A DNA stretch of 5,762 nt from Syntrophomonadaceae bacterium (GTDB lineage: Bacteria; Bacillota_D; Dethiobacteria; DTU022; PWGO01): NCBI GenBank assembly GCA_003554535.1, contig PWGT01000219.1, positions 1 through 5,762 on the forward strand, in the 5' to 3' direction. Made by a program: the position numbers and the translations under genes. Positions within the stretch are counted from its first letter, which is position 1; every line of letters starts with the position of its first letter. Below the pieces are notes generated by a model, which did no database searches, was not told the DNA's origin, and worked only from the letters and a program-made list of their open reading frames with translations. Of this stretch, positions 1-5,762 are shown piece by piece.

Positions 1-653
1 GCCAGGAAACTGGCCCTCCAGGCCCTTCTCAGTGCAATCTGGTTTTCAATGGCATTGGCAGCAGCAACGATCATGCCCAGGGTATGATCGTGAACCAGTT
101 TATAATTCCCGGACATATCCAAAACCCCGATAATCTCATTGGTGGAGGGGTCATGAATGGGCGCAGCAGAACAGGTAAGCTTGTGAAAATATGAGCAGTA
201 ATGCTCCCACGCGTATACCTGGATAGGTTTTTTCAATCTCAAAGCAAGGCCTACTGCATTTGTCCCCATTTCCTCTTCAAGCCAGCAAGCCCCCAGGTTA
301 AAGTAAGAACGGTGTGACGTCATTAATTCCGGGGCACCCAGCACTCTAAGTAAACGCCCATACTGGTCCATTAAGACAACCACAAACCCTGATCCGGCAA
401 CAAACTTGAAAAGATTCTGCATGATTGGAAAGGCAATATCGATCAACTCCTGCTTGCCCTTTTCCACCTGCTGAAACTTGTTGGCTGGCATGTTTTTTGC
501 TTCAGGCCTTCCAAAAGGATCGACCGCCTGCCTACAGCGTTTCCAGGAGGCCAAAATCTCTTTGCGAACTCTTAATTCAGGGAGTATATTACCCGTCTCA
601 ACAAACTCTTGCCAAGCTTTTTGGGTCTCGCTAAAATCTTGAAATGATATCAT
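1..653 (-). CDS. AcoR-type sigma-54-dependent transcriptional regulator, N-terminal part (3' end outside window)
   Basis: I translated this frame by hand; it stays open for 217 codons from an ATG at 653-651 and runs off the window edge without a stop. An AAAAGGGGG stretch lies 10 nt upstream of the ATG, and the frame has a stop about 10 codons further up, so this start is favoured. Residues 25-46 hold the arginine- and tryptophan-rich N-terminal signature (RVRKEILASWKRCR) common in AcoR-family activators. Residues about 75-205 form a GAF sensor domain with family landmarks: EEEMGTNAVGLAL (126-138), EHYC (150-153), TCSAAPI (160-166) and IIGVLDMSG (174-182). Known members continue into an AAA+ sigma-54-interaction domain and a Fis-type helix-turn-helix, about 600-680 residues in all; those parts are not visible here. 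They activate catabolic genes (acetoin, glycerol, alcohols, acids) in response to a metabolite sensed by the N-terminal region. A sigma-54 promoter upstream of the neighbouring crotonase gene is a natural target. The ligand is unknown. Confidence 0.9.
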   Translation of the reverse strand, partial: MISFQDFSETQKAWQEFVETGNILPELRVRKEILASWKRCRQAVDPFGRPEAKNMPANKFQQVEKGKQELIDIAFPIMQNLFKFVAGSGFVVVLMDQYGRLLRVLGAPELMTSHRSYFNLGACWLEEEMGTNAVGLALRLKKPIQVYAWEHYCSYFHKLTCSAAPIHDPSTNEIIGVLDMSGNYKLVHDHTLGMIVAAANAIENQIALRRAWRASFL

Positions 654-761
654 TCCAGCAACGCCCCCTTTTAAATATAACACTTAAGCGCACAATTTTT
701 CCCTCTAACAGACACAATATGCACTCCTTATCAGGATTGTGCCATTTTGAAACACATTTAG

Positions 762-779
762 GAGGACACCTGTGTCATC
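762..779. repeat. 18-bp imperfect dyad in the leader of the regulator gene
   Basis: The plus strand reads GAGGACACCTGTGTCATC; GACAC and GTGTC pair around a CT centre, and the outer GA/TC also pair with one mismatch between. It lies about 110-125 bp upstream of the regulator ATG and downstream of the predicted sigma-A start. It could be a binding site for a dimeric regulator (for example autoregulation) or a small hairpin. There is no T-run on the minus-strand side, so it is not a canonical terminator. Confidence 0.35.
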
Positions 780-816
780 ATGAATCACAACCGGGGCTGG
801 AATTATTCTTGTTATA

Positions 817-825
817 ATTATAACA
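817..825 (-). promoter_or_regulatory. Probable sigma-A extended -10 promoter for the regulator gene
   Basis: The minus strand reads TGTTATAAT, a perfect extended -10 (TGn plus TATAAT). A weak -35 candidate, TTGTAA, lies 19 nt upstream, which is longer than ideal, but extended -10 promoters tolerate a poor -35. Transcription would start near 810, leaving a leader of about 155 nt before the regulator ATG at 653. The -10 lies inside the perfect 14-bp palindrome GTTATAATTATAAC (811-824), so the match could also partly reflect AT-rich sequence or an operator. Confidence 0.45.
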
Positions 826-889
826 CAAACCGACAAATTTCTTACAACATTTTTTATTTCATTAACAGTGGTAATATTTCACATATGTC

Positions 890-1684
890 CTACAAATGCT
901 TGAAACTGGGTTTCCGCTTATTCAAAAAAGCATCGACACCCTCTTTTATGTCTTCCGTCTTAAAGACCCTCCCGATCAGCACACTTTCCCAGTATAATCC
1001 CTGCTCCAGGTCCATTTCAGAGCCCCTGTCAACCAGGCTTTTGATCATTTTTAACGCTGTCCCTGGACGGGAAGCAAGTTCCCTGGCCAACTTCATGGCC
1101 TCCCGGCATGCCTCCCCGCTGGGTGTCACTTTATCCACCAGGCCCACCTGGAACGCTTCCTGTGCTGAAAGACTGTCCCCCAGCATAATCATCTTTTTGG
1201 CCTTGGCTATTCCGATAAGACGCGGCAAACGTTGTGTGCCTCCCGCCCCGGGAAAAAGTCCCAGCTTAATCTCCGGCAACCCGATTTGCAATCCTTCCCC
1301 GGCAATGCGAAAATCACAAGCAAGGGCCAATTCACACCCTCCACCTAAGGCATGCCCTTCAAGGGCAGCGATAACAGGCTGAGATAAATTTTCCAACCGT
1401 GAGAATATCTTGTTGTTTTTCCGGGAGGACAAAAAAGCCTTTTCACTCCGTTCAATAAACTCGGGAAAAACCTTTATATCCGCTCCTGCCATAAAAGCTT
1501 TTTCGTTTCCCTTGATTACCACAACTGTTACTTCCAGGTTTTCTTCAATAAGCTGACAAACTTCACTTAGTTCTTGACTTACTTTATCGTCTAAAACATT
1601 TAAAGGAGGATTGTTTAAGGTAACGATAGCTATCTCACCATCTTGCTCTAATTGAACGACCCCTTCTTTTTGCATTTCAGGCAC
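890..1684 (-). CDS. Enoyl-CoA hydratase/isomerase (crotonase family)
   Basis: Predicted to add water across the double bond of a 2-enoyl-CoA, giving 3-hydroxyacyl-CoA in the cytoplasm. From the chosen GTG the protein has 264 residues, normal for the family. Visible motifs are the oxyanion-hole/CoA-binding segment AFMAGADIK (63-71), GHALGGGCELALACD (110-124) and GLPEIKLGLFPGAGGTQRL (135-153). Glu118 and Glu138, 20 residues apart, match the two catalytic glutamates of true hydratases (rat Glu144/Glu164), so hydratase activity is likelier than a hydrolase or dehalogenase role. Start choice: GGGGAGG lies 8 nt before the GTG at 1684. The frame stays open to a TTG at 1744, which has no Shine-Dalgarno sequence and adds a non-conserved 20-residue leader; an ATG at 1675 is also possible. 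A consensus sigma-54 promoter lies about 110 bp upstream, so this gene probably begins its own inducible transcript. The exact acyl substrate cannot be told from sequence. Confidence 0.95.
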   Translation of the reverse strand: MPEMQKEGVVQLEQDGEIAIVTLNNPPLNVLDDKVSQELSEVCQLIEENLEVTVVVIKGNEKAFMAGADIKVFPEFIERSEKAFLSSRKNNKIFSRLENLSQPVIAALEGHALGGGCELALACDFRIAGEGLQIGLPEIKLGLFPGAGGTQRLPRLIGIAKAKKMIMLGDSLSAQEAFQVGLVDKVTPSGEACREAMKLARELASRPGTALKMIKSLVDRGSEMDLEQGLYWESVLIGRVFKTEDIKEGVDAFLNKRKPSFKHL

Positions 1685-1692
1685 CACTTCCA

Positions 1693-1699
1693 CCTCCCC
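1693..1699 (-). promoter_or_regulatory. Ribosome binding site deciding the crotonase start
   Basis: GGGGAGG on the minus strand lies 8 nt before the GTG at 1684, 5 nt before a GTG at 1687 and 17 nt before the ATG at 1675. The upstream TTG at 1744 has no comparable site. Spacing therefore favours GTG at 1684. Confidence 0.7.
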
Positions 1700-1792
1700 G
1701 TTTGAAATGTTTATTTTGTCCAACAACAGCACAAGAACGGACAATTTGCTGGATACAGTGTGCCTTTTTGAGACAATGCTGTTTTATTATAA

Positions 1793-1808
1793 TGCAAGTA
1801 ATATGCCA
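1793..1808 (-). promoter_or_regulatory. Sigma-54 (-24/-12) promoter upstream of the crotonase gene
   Basis: The minus strand reads TGGCATATTACTTGCA, an exact match to the RpoN consensus TGGCAYR-N4-TTGCW, with the invariant GG (1807-1806) and GC (1795-1794) exactly 10 nt apart. The predicted transcript start is near 1782, giving a leader of about 98 nt to the preferred GTG at 1684. The gap between the signalling gene and the crotonase is otherwise non-coding. Sigma-54 promoters need an AAA+ activator, and one is encoded at the low-coordinate end of this window. Confidence 0.85.
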
Positions 1809-1844
1809 CTTTGCCGCACAGGTAGCCGTAACCGGGATCAAGAA

Positions 1845-1860
1845 GGAAAAACGCTATTCC
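1845..1860. repeat. Imperfect inverted repeat upstream of the sigma-54 promoter (possible activator site)
   Basis: GGAAAAACGCTATTCC has arms matching at 6 of 8 positions, centred about 70 bp upstream of the predicted sigma-54 transcript start. Sigma-54 activators usually bind dyads about 80-200 bp upstream, so the position is a little close but possible. The match is weak and may be chance. Confidence 0.2.
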
Positions 1861-1928
1861 ACCAGGGATCACGTATTGCTTGTTTATTCATCGGGCGGTG
1901 AAGCTTGGGTTTCATGGGTCTCTTATAC

Positions 1929-3872
1929 TTATCCCGGGTAAACATGAAAATACTTGGCAATGATGTTCTGCAGACGGTTTACCACGATAAAAGACTCGCG
2001 CAGCATAGATTTTTCTCTTTTGGTCAGCAAGGGGAAGTTAATATAATTATCCGGTTCTTTGCCCCGCTTCATTTTCTCCACGGCGTTTCGAATTCGAAAA
2101 CCCATGAGGGTCTCATAAGCTGTTTCAATAAACTCCACTTCATCTTTTTTTATAACAGAACGGATTTTCAACTCTTCAAGGCGTTGAAATGTGGAGGTCT
2201 TCGTAATCCCCTCACGAAGACTGAATATTCTTAACCCATCAACTAGATGAACACATGCAGTTGCTTTCAAGTTAATTTGGCCTCGATGTTCTTCATTTTT
2301 CTCGGTTATGACTTGTCTGAAGATATTTAACGGTGCCCGGTGGCGAAGATCATCCTCTGCCAGGAAATGCAGCGCAGGGGCGGCATTGCGGTATAAATGA
2401 GCAATGAATTCCCGAAGCTGGGAAGCAAGGGAAAAATCGCCATATATATGGCGGAAATCAAGAAAAATGGTCATTTTCCTGATATATTGAGGACTTAACT
2501 GCTTAATCCATTCCTCATTCATCCTGCGCCAACCCGAGAGGGGATGGCACCACTCTGGATTATTGGCCATAACGAAACCCTCACATCTCTGAAAACCGCA
2601 TTGTTCAAGCCCACTTACCACTTTCTCACCCAGGATGAGAAAATAGTCCCGGGCCGCCTGGTTTAGTTTTTCTGAACCAAGGTCTTCAAAAATAATGCCA
2701 TTATCCTGGTCTGTGCGGGAATACTGCTCCATCCGCCCGCTACTTCCCATGTTGACCCAGCTGTACCGGGCTGGAAGAGGGCCCAGTTCTTTTTCTGTTT
2801 CCTTTTCAGCAAGCAAAATAATCCTGCGGGTCAGCCGGTCATATAGCTCAGTAACCAAGGGGCAAATTTCCGAGGCATAGGCCCGTTCCGTAATTAAAAC
2901 CTGCAAAACCCGGTCTATACCTTTAACCGCCTTTGCCAACCCCTCGATACCGGTTTGTGCTTCTATGGAACTTACAATACTCAAGATACCGGACTTGCGG
3001 ACACTCATTAAGTCACGCAGAGTGACGATTCCTTCCAGAATCCCATTTTTAACCACGGGAATATGTTTAATACTGTAGCGGGCCATCAAAAGAAAGGCCT
3101 GGTAAAAATAATCCTCGGGAGATAAAGAAACAAGCTTTCTACTCATAATTTCACCAGCTTGAAGGCTCAAACCCGGTATTCCTGTCCCGGACAACACTTT
3201 TTTAACCAGGTCTTTTTCCGTAATAATGCCCCTGGGACTTCCATCAGGGGCAGTTACTATAACCGATGAAACATCATTTTTTGATAAGATTTCTGCAACC
3301 TGCTGCACATTATCCTCGTACCGGCAGGTTACGGCAGGAGCGGCCATAATCTCAGATATTTTCATCCTCAAAGGTAAATCTTCTTCAACGTCACTTTCCC
3401 GGGTTATCTGAATGGCTTTTTTGTATAGGTCGCGCTGCAACCGGCACAGTTCCAAGGTAAAATAAGAAGAAAACTCCGCGTTTTTTTCCATAAGAGACGT
3501 CAGGGCTTCAATCGGGATTTCCAGGCATTGCACATTTTCAACAGCAATTACCGAAACGGGGTATTTTTCTTCAGAGAAGGCAGTTACGCCAAAAACTTCT
3601 TCAACACCAATACCGCCAAAAACCACTGGTTGTTTTTTTCCATTACCGGCAAGGATTTTGTTCTCTCCTGAAACAAGGATATAGACCACATTTTGTGGAT
3701 GTTCACCCTGTCGAATGATAAATGTATCTTTTAAAAATGTAACAAAAGCAGCCTGTTCCGCTAAATACATTTGGCTGTCTTCATCCAAAATGCGAAATGG
3801 CTCAACTTTCTTTAAGAGGCCCAGTTTTTCTTTGTCAAAACCTGCTTTCTTCTGCCTTTGCTTTTTAGGCAT
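1929..3872 (-). CDS. cNMP-binding domain / CBS pair / DUF294 nucleotidyltransferase-like signalling protein
   Basis: A soluble protein of four modules with no membrane segment or signal peptide. Numbered from the upstream ATG at 3884 (651 residues): cNMP/Crp-like domain about 23-150; CBS pair about 172-300, with typical GIITEKDL and GIVTLRDL strand-helix ends; DUF294 nucleotidyltransferase-like domain about 325-480; DUF294 C-terminal helical domain about 500-645. The transferase core GSSGRMEQYSRTDQDNG (380-396) keeps the Gly-Ser and Asp392-x-Asp394 metal-site pattern seen in GlnD-like enzymes, and Asp476 in FLDFR is a candidate third carboxylate, so catalysis is plausible. In the cNMP domain the usual phosphate-cassette Glu and Arg are both Val (Val100, Val110), so classical cAMP binding is doubtful. 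The ATG at 3872 has GGGGG 5 nt ahead and is preferred; the one at 3884 has no ribosome site and would add four residues. Function in the family is poorly known; proposed roles are nucleotide sensing and protein nucleotidylation. It sits between SDR and crotonase genes on the same strand. Confidence 0.92.
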   Translation of the reverse strand: MPKKQRQKKAGFDKEKLGLLKKVEPFRILDEDSQMYLAEQAAFVTFLKDTFIIRQGEHPQNVVYILVSGENKILAGNGKKQPVVFGGIGVEEVFGVTAFSEEKYPVSVIAVENVQCLEIPIEALTSLMEKNAEFSSYFTLELCRLQRDLYKKAIQITRESDVEEDLPLRMKISEIMAAPAVTCRYEDNVQQVAEILSKNDVSSVIVTAPDGSPRGIITEKDLVKKVLSGTGIPGLSLQAGEIMSRKLVSLSPEDYFYQAFLLMARYSIKHIPVVKNGILEGIVTLRDLMSVRKSGILSIVSSIEAQTGIEGLAKAVKGIDRVLQVLITERAYASEICPLVTELYDRLTRRIILLAEKETEKELGPLPARYSWVNMGSSGRMEQYSRTDQDNGIIFEDLGSEKLNQAARDYFLILGEKVVSGLEQCGFQRCEGFVMANNPEWCHPLSGWRRMNEEWIKQLSPQYIRKMTIFLDFRHIYGDFSLASQLREFIAHLYRNAAPALHFLAEDDLRHRAPLNIFRQVITEKNEEHRGQINLKATACVHLVDGLRIFSLREGITKTSTFQRLEELKIRSVIKKDEVEFIETAYETLMGFRIRNAVEKMKRGKEPDNYINFPLLTKREKSMLRESFIVVNRLQNIIAKYFHVYPG

Positions 3873-4009
3873 ACTTGCCCCCATGACATTTGTAGTAGCA
3901 TTAATAATACAAGTTTATTGAATATTGGGGAAAAAAGCAAGAACAAAATGCCACCATTCGACATATTTTGCTGGAAACAACGGAACCAAATTAATTAAAA
4001 AAACTTGGT

Positions 4010-4801
4010 TTAACTCATATAAAAACCACCGTTTATATCCAGGGTGCATCCGGTCATATAATTTGAGGCATCAGAGGCTAAAAAAACAACGGCTTCGGCA
4101 ATATCTTCCGGTTTTCCCATACGCGGAATGGGGTAGTTTTCCACCCCATAATCAAAGTCTTGTGTCGCCCTTGTCAGTATTGGACCGGGAGCAATACAGT
4201 TGACATAAATTCCATACTGGCCTGCATCTTTTGCCACCCACTTGGTAAGGGCAATAATCGCCCCTTTAGATGCTGCATAGGCTGCATCAGAGCGACCCCT
4301 CTTTGCTTCCAGGCTGTCCCCGGGTTTGCATAGCGGTCCACCAATTTTCCCGGCCACTGAGCTTAGATTGATAATTTTTCCGTATTGCCTGGATTTCATA
4401 TGGGCATAAACAGCCTGGATGCATAAAAAATTGCCTTTGGCATTGATTTCCATAGTCCTGTCCCAGCTTGCTTCCGAGATCTCTTCCAGCAAGCCCCTGT
4501 TTCCGTGCCCCGCATTATTGACAAGTATGTCAATTTTCCCAAACTGTTCTATTCCCTGTTGAATCATACTTTCCACCTGCTCTTTGCTTGAAACATCTGT
4601 TTGGACATACAGGGCGCGGATCCCCTTGGCTTCAACCAAGGAGACAATGTCCGAGCTGCCTTCAGGTTCGATGTCGGCAAGGACAATATCTGCCCCTTCC
4701 CGGGCCAATGCCTGGGAAATGGCTCTGCCGATACCATTATTCCCTCCCGTTACAACAGCCACTTTTTCAGTCAAATCAGCTTTCTTTGATACCTCATGCA
4801 T
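4010..4801 (-). CDS. Short-chain dehydrogenase/reductase (FabG-like, probable 3-hydroxyacyl-CoA dehydrogenase role)
   Basis: A 263-residue classical SDR. It has the Rossmann glycine motif TGGNNGIG (18-25), an acidic Asp43 at the end of strand 2 (predicting NAD(H) over NADP(H)), NNAG (95-98), Asn120, Ser148, and the catalytic YAASK (Tyr175, Lys179). The end GCTLDINGGFYMS is the usual SDR C-terminus. Between Ser148 and Tyr175 there are 27 positions instead of the usual 13, a roughly 14-residue insertion rich in charged residues and glycine next to the active site. GGAGGG lies 6 nt before the ATG, a strong ribosome site. It starts 76 nt after the CoA ligase stop and is probably co-transcribed. 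Together with the ligase and the crotonase this suggests oxidation of a 3-hydroxyacyl-CoA in place of a HAD/FadB-type dehydrogenase. A generic alcohol or sugar dehydrogenase cannot be excluded, since SDR substrates are hard to predict. Confidence 0.93.
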   Translation of the reverse strand: MHEVSKKADLTEKVAVVTGGNNGIGRAISQALAREGADIVLADIEPEGSSDIVSLVEAKGIRALYVQTDVSSKEQVESMIQQGIEQFGKIDILVNNAGHGNRGLLEEISEASWDRTMEINAKGNFLCIQAVYAHMKSRQYGKIINLSSVAGKIGGPLCKPGDSLEAKRGRSDAAYAASKGAIIALTKWVAKDAGQYGIYVNCIAPGPILTRATQDFDYGVENYPIPRMGKPEDIAEAVVFLASDASNYMTGCTLDINGGFYMS

Positions 4802-4807
4802 TTTTTT

Positions 4808-4813
4808 CCCTCC
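4808..4813 (-). promoter_or_regulatory. Ribosome binding site of the SDR gene
   Basis: GGAGGG on the minus strand sits 6 nt before the ATG at 4801-4799, separated by a run of A. It is a strong canonical site and fixes the SDR start. Confidence 0.8.
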
Positions 4814-4877
4814 GTGACTAATTTTTCACTCCATAATTTTTCCATGCATACTTTCATAATTTTACCAACCACTGCGA

Positions 4878-5762
4878 TTAGACCTTTCTATCCCTGTCCT
4901 GCCAAAAGAATTCGCGAATTTTCTTTTTGTCTATTTTCCCAAGGTTTGTAAGTGGGATCTGATCCCAAAAATCCACACTTTTGGGAGCGGCAAGACTTCC
5001 TTTTCTTTCTTTGACAAAATCAATGATTTCCTGTTCTGTAGCCTGAACTTCCTTGTTCAAATGCACAACCGCCTTAACCGCTTCACCCCACTTATCATGG
5101 GGGACACCGATAACGGCTACATTGCTTACCGACGGATGTTCATGGAGAACATCTTCAATTTCTCGCGGGTATACATTGAAACCTCCACTTACAATCATAT
5201 CTTTCAGCCTGTCCACAATATAAAGATAGCCTGTCTGATCCTGCCAACCCAAATCCCCCGTGCACAACCAATTATTTTTTAAGGTTTCTTCTGTTGCTTC
5301 CCGGTCCTTGTAATAACCATCCATCACATTGGGACTTAACGACAGGATCTCTCCCACTTCTCCCTGCGGAACCTCTTCCATGTTCTCGTCAACAATCTTT
5401 ACTTGGGATAAAATAGTAGGACGCCCACAGGAGGTAAAAATCTGCTTCTCCCGCTCCCGGCTTGCAACCACATGGTCCTCCTTGGGCAGCACACTGATCA
5501 TCATAGGGGCCTCTGTCTGCCCGTATAGCTGGGTAAAGATTGGGCCAAAGATGTCGATCGCCTGCTTTAGACGTTCCGGTGCAATTGCAGACGCCCCATA
5601 GACTAAATTCCTTAAGCTTCGCAAATCATAGGTATGCAGCTGCGGATGCTCCAAAAGGATATAAACCATGGTGGGAACAATAAATGTAGATGTAATTTTT
5701 TCTTTTCCCACCATCTCCAGGAAATGATCCGGGTCAAAACCGTCGAGGATCAGGCAGGTTCC
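4878..5762 (-). CDS. Acyl-CoA synthetase (AMP-forming CoA ligase), C-terminal part; 5' end outside window
   Basis: Predicted to activate a carboxylic acid to its CoA thioester through an acyl-adenylate, using ATP and CoA. The frame is open from the window edge; 16 codons precede the first internal ATG (5714), so that ATG is not the real start. 294 residues are visible, about the last 55% of a typical 510-560 residue enzyme. Core motifs in order (visible-residue numbering): YGQTE (80-84), WLCTGD (165-170), DRLKDMIVSGGFNVYPREIE (184-203) including the hinge region, and PLTNLGKIDKKK (270-281), where Lys276 is the expected catalytic lysine of the C-terminal lid. All are intact, so the enzyme looks functional. 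The sequence resembles medium/long-chain or alicyclic acid ligases more than acetyl-CoA synthetase, but the acid-binding pocket is largely outside the window and the substrate is open. It is the most upstream gene seen, followed by the SDR after 76 nt. Confidence 0.95.
   Translation of the reverse strand, partial: GTCLILDGFDPDHFLEMVGKEKITSTFIVPTMVYILLEHPQLHTYDLRSLRNLVYGASAIAPERLKQAIDIFGPIFTQLYGQTEAPMMISVLPKEDHVVASREREKQIFTSCGRPTILSQVKIVDENMEEVPQGEVGEILSLSPNVMDGYYKDREATEETLKNNWLCTGDLGWQDQTGYLYIVDRLKDMIVSGGFNVYPREIEDVLHEHPSVSNVAVIGVPHDKWGEAVKAVVHLNKEVQATEQEIIDFVKERKGSLAAPKSVDFWDQIPLTNLGKIDKKKIREFFWQDRDRKV

Noticed and set aside
729..744. TGGCAC on the minus strand upstream of the regulator gene, resembling a -24 element
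   Set aside because: At the correct distance the -12 element reads TGATA, lacking the invariant GC.
780..1382. A 200-codon plus-strand open frame opposite the crotonase gene
   Set aside because: It lies antisense to a well-supported gene, has no recognisable motif or ribosome binding site, and its composition (Ser/Pro/Arg rich) is typical of an antisense shadow.
1809..1928. Rho-independent terminator after the cNMP/CBS/DUF294 gene
   Set aside because: No GC-rich stem followed by a T-run is visible on the minus strand; only short weak dyads are present.
3936..3953. Second sigma-54-like element upstream of the cNMP/CBS/DUF294 gene (TGGCA...TTGCT on the minus strand)
   Set aside because: The GG and GC elements are 12 nt apart instead of 10. 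Sigma-54 holoenzyme is strict about this spacing, so it is probably not functional.
3984..4010. Inverted repeat AACCAA...TTGGTT just after the SDR stop, considered as a terminator
   Set aside because: The stem is only 6 bp, AT-rich, with a loop of about 15 nt, and the T-run is in the loop instead of after the stem.
5712..5714. ATG in the acyl-CoA synthetase frame as a true start
   Set aside because: The frame continues with family-like sequence (GTCLILDGFDPDHFLE) to the window edge, and the core N-terminal domain would be missing if translation began here.

Overview
This window is a stretch of bacterial genome with five protein genes, all read from the minus strand and tightly packed. In transcription order (high to low coordinates) they are an acyl-CoA synthetase (its N-terminus lies beyond the window), an SDR oxidoreductase, a cNMP-binding/CBS/DUF294 signalling protein, an enoyl-CoA hydratase of the crotonase family, and the N-terminal third of an AcoR-type sigma-54-dependent regulator that runs off base 1. 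No tRNA, rRNA, CRISPR, IS element or phage gene is visible.

The strong GGAGG-type ribosome binding sites, the moderate GC content (judged by eye, not counted), the AT-rich gaps, and the mix of acyl-CoA catabolism with DUF294 and sigma-54 regulators suggest an anaerobic Bacillota of the Desulfotomaculum/Pelotomaculum/Syntrophomonas kind. This placement is an inference from gene style, not a proof.

Region by region: 4878-5762 is the CoA ligase; 4802-4877 is a short gap with the SDR ribosome binding site; 4010-4801 is the SDR; 3873-4009 is an AT-rich gap with no convincing terminator; 1929-3872 is the signalling protein; 1685-1928 is a control region holding a perfect -24/-12 sigma-54 promoter; 890-1684 is the hydratase; 654-889 is a second control region with a likely sigma-A extended -10 promoter and a dyad; 1-653 is the regulator.

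Together the enzymes can supply three steps of a beta-oxidation-like route: acid to acyl-CoA (ligase), enoyl-CoA to 3-hydroxyacyl-CoA (crotonase) and 3-hydroxyacyl-CoA to 3-oxoacyl-CoA (SDR). No acyl-CoA dehydrogenase or thiolase is in the window, and the substrate cannot be read from the sequence. The two most interesting points are the local regulatory circuit (a sigma-54 promoter whose probable activator is encoded just downstream of its target gene) and the multi-sensor nucleotidyltransferase-like protein placed between the metabolic genes, whose cNMP domain lacks the usual cyclic-nucleotide-binding residues.
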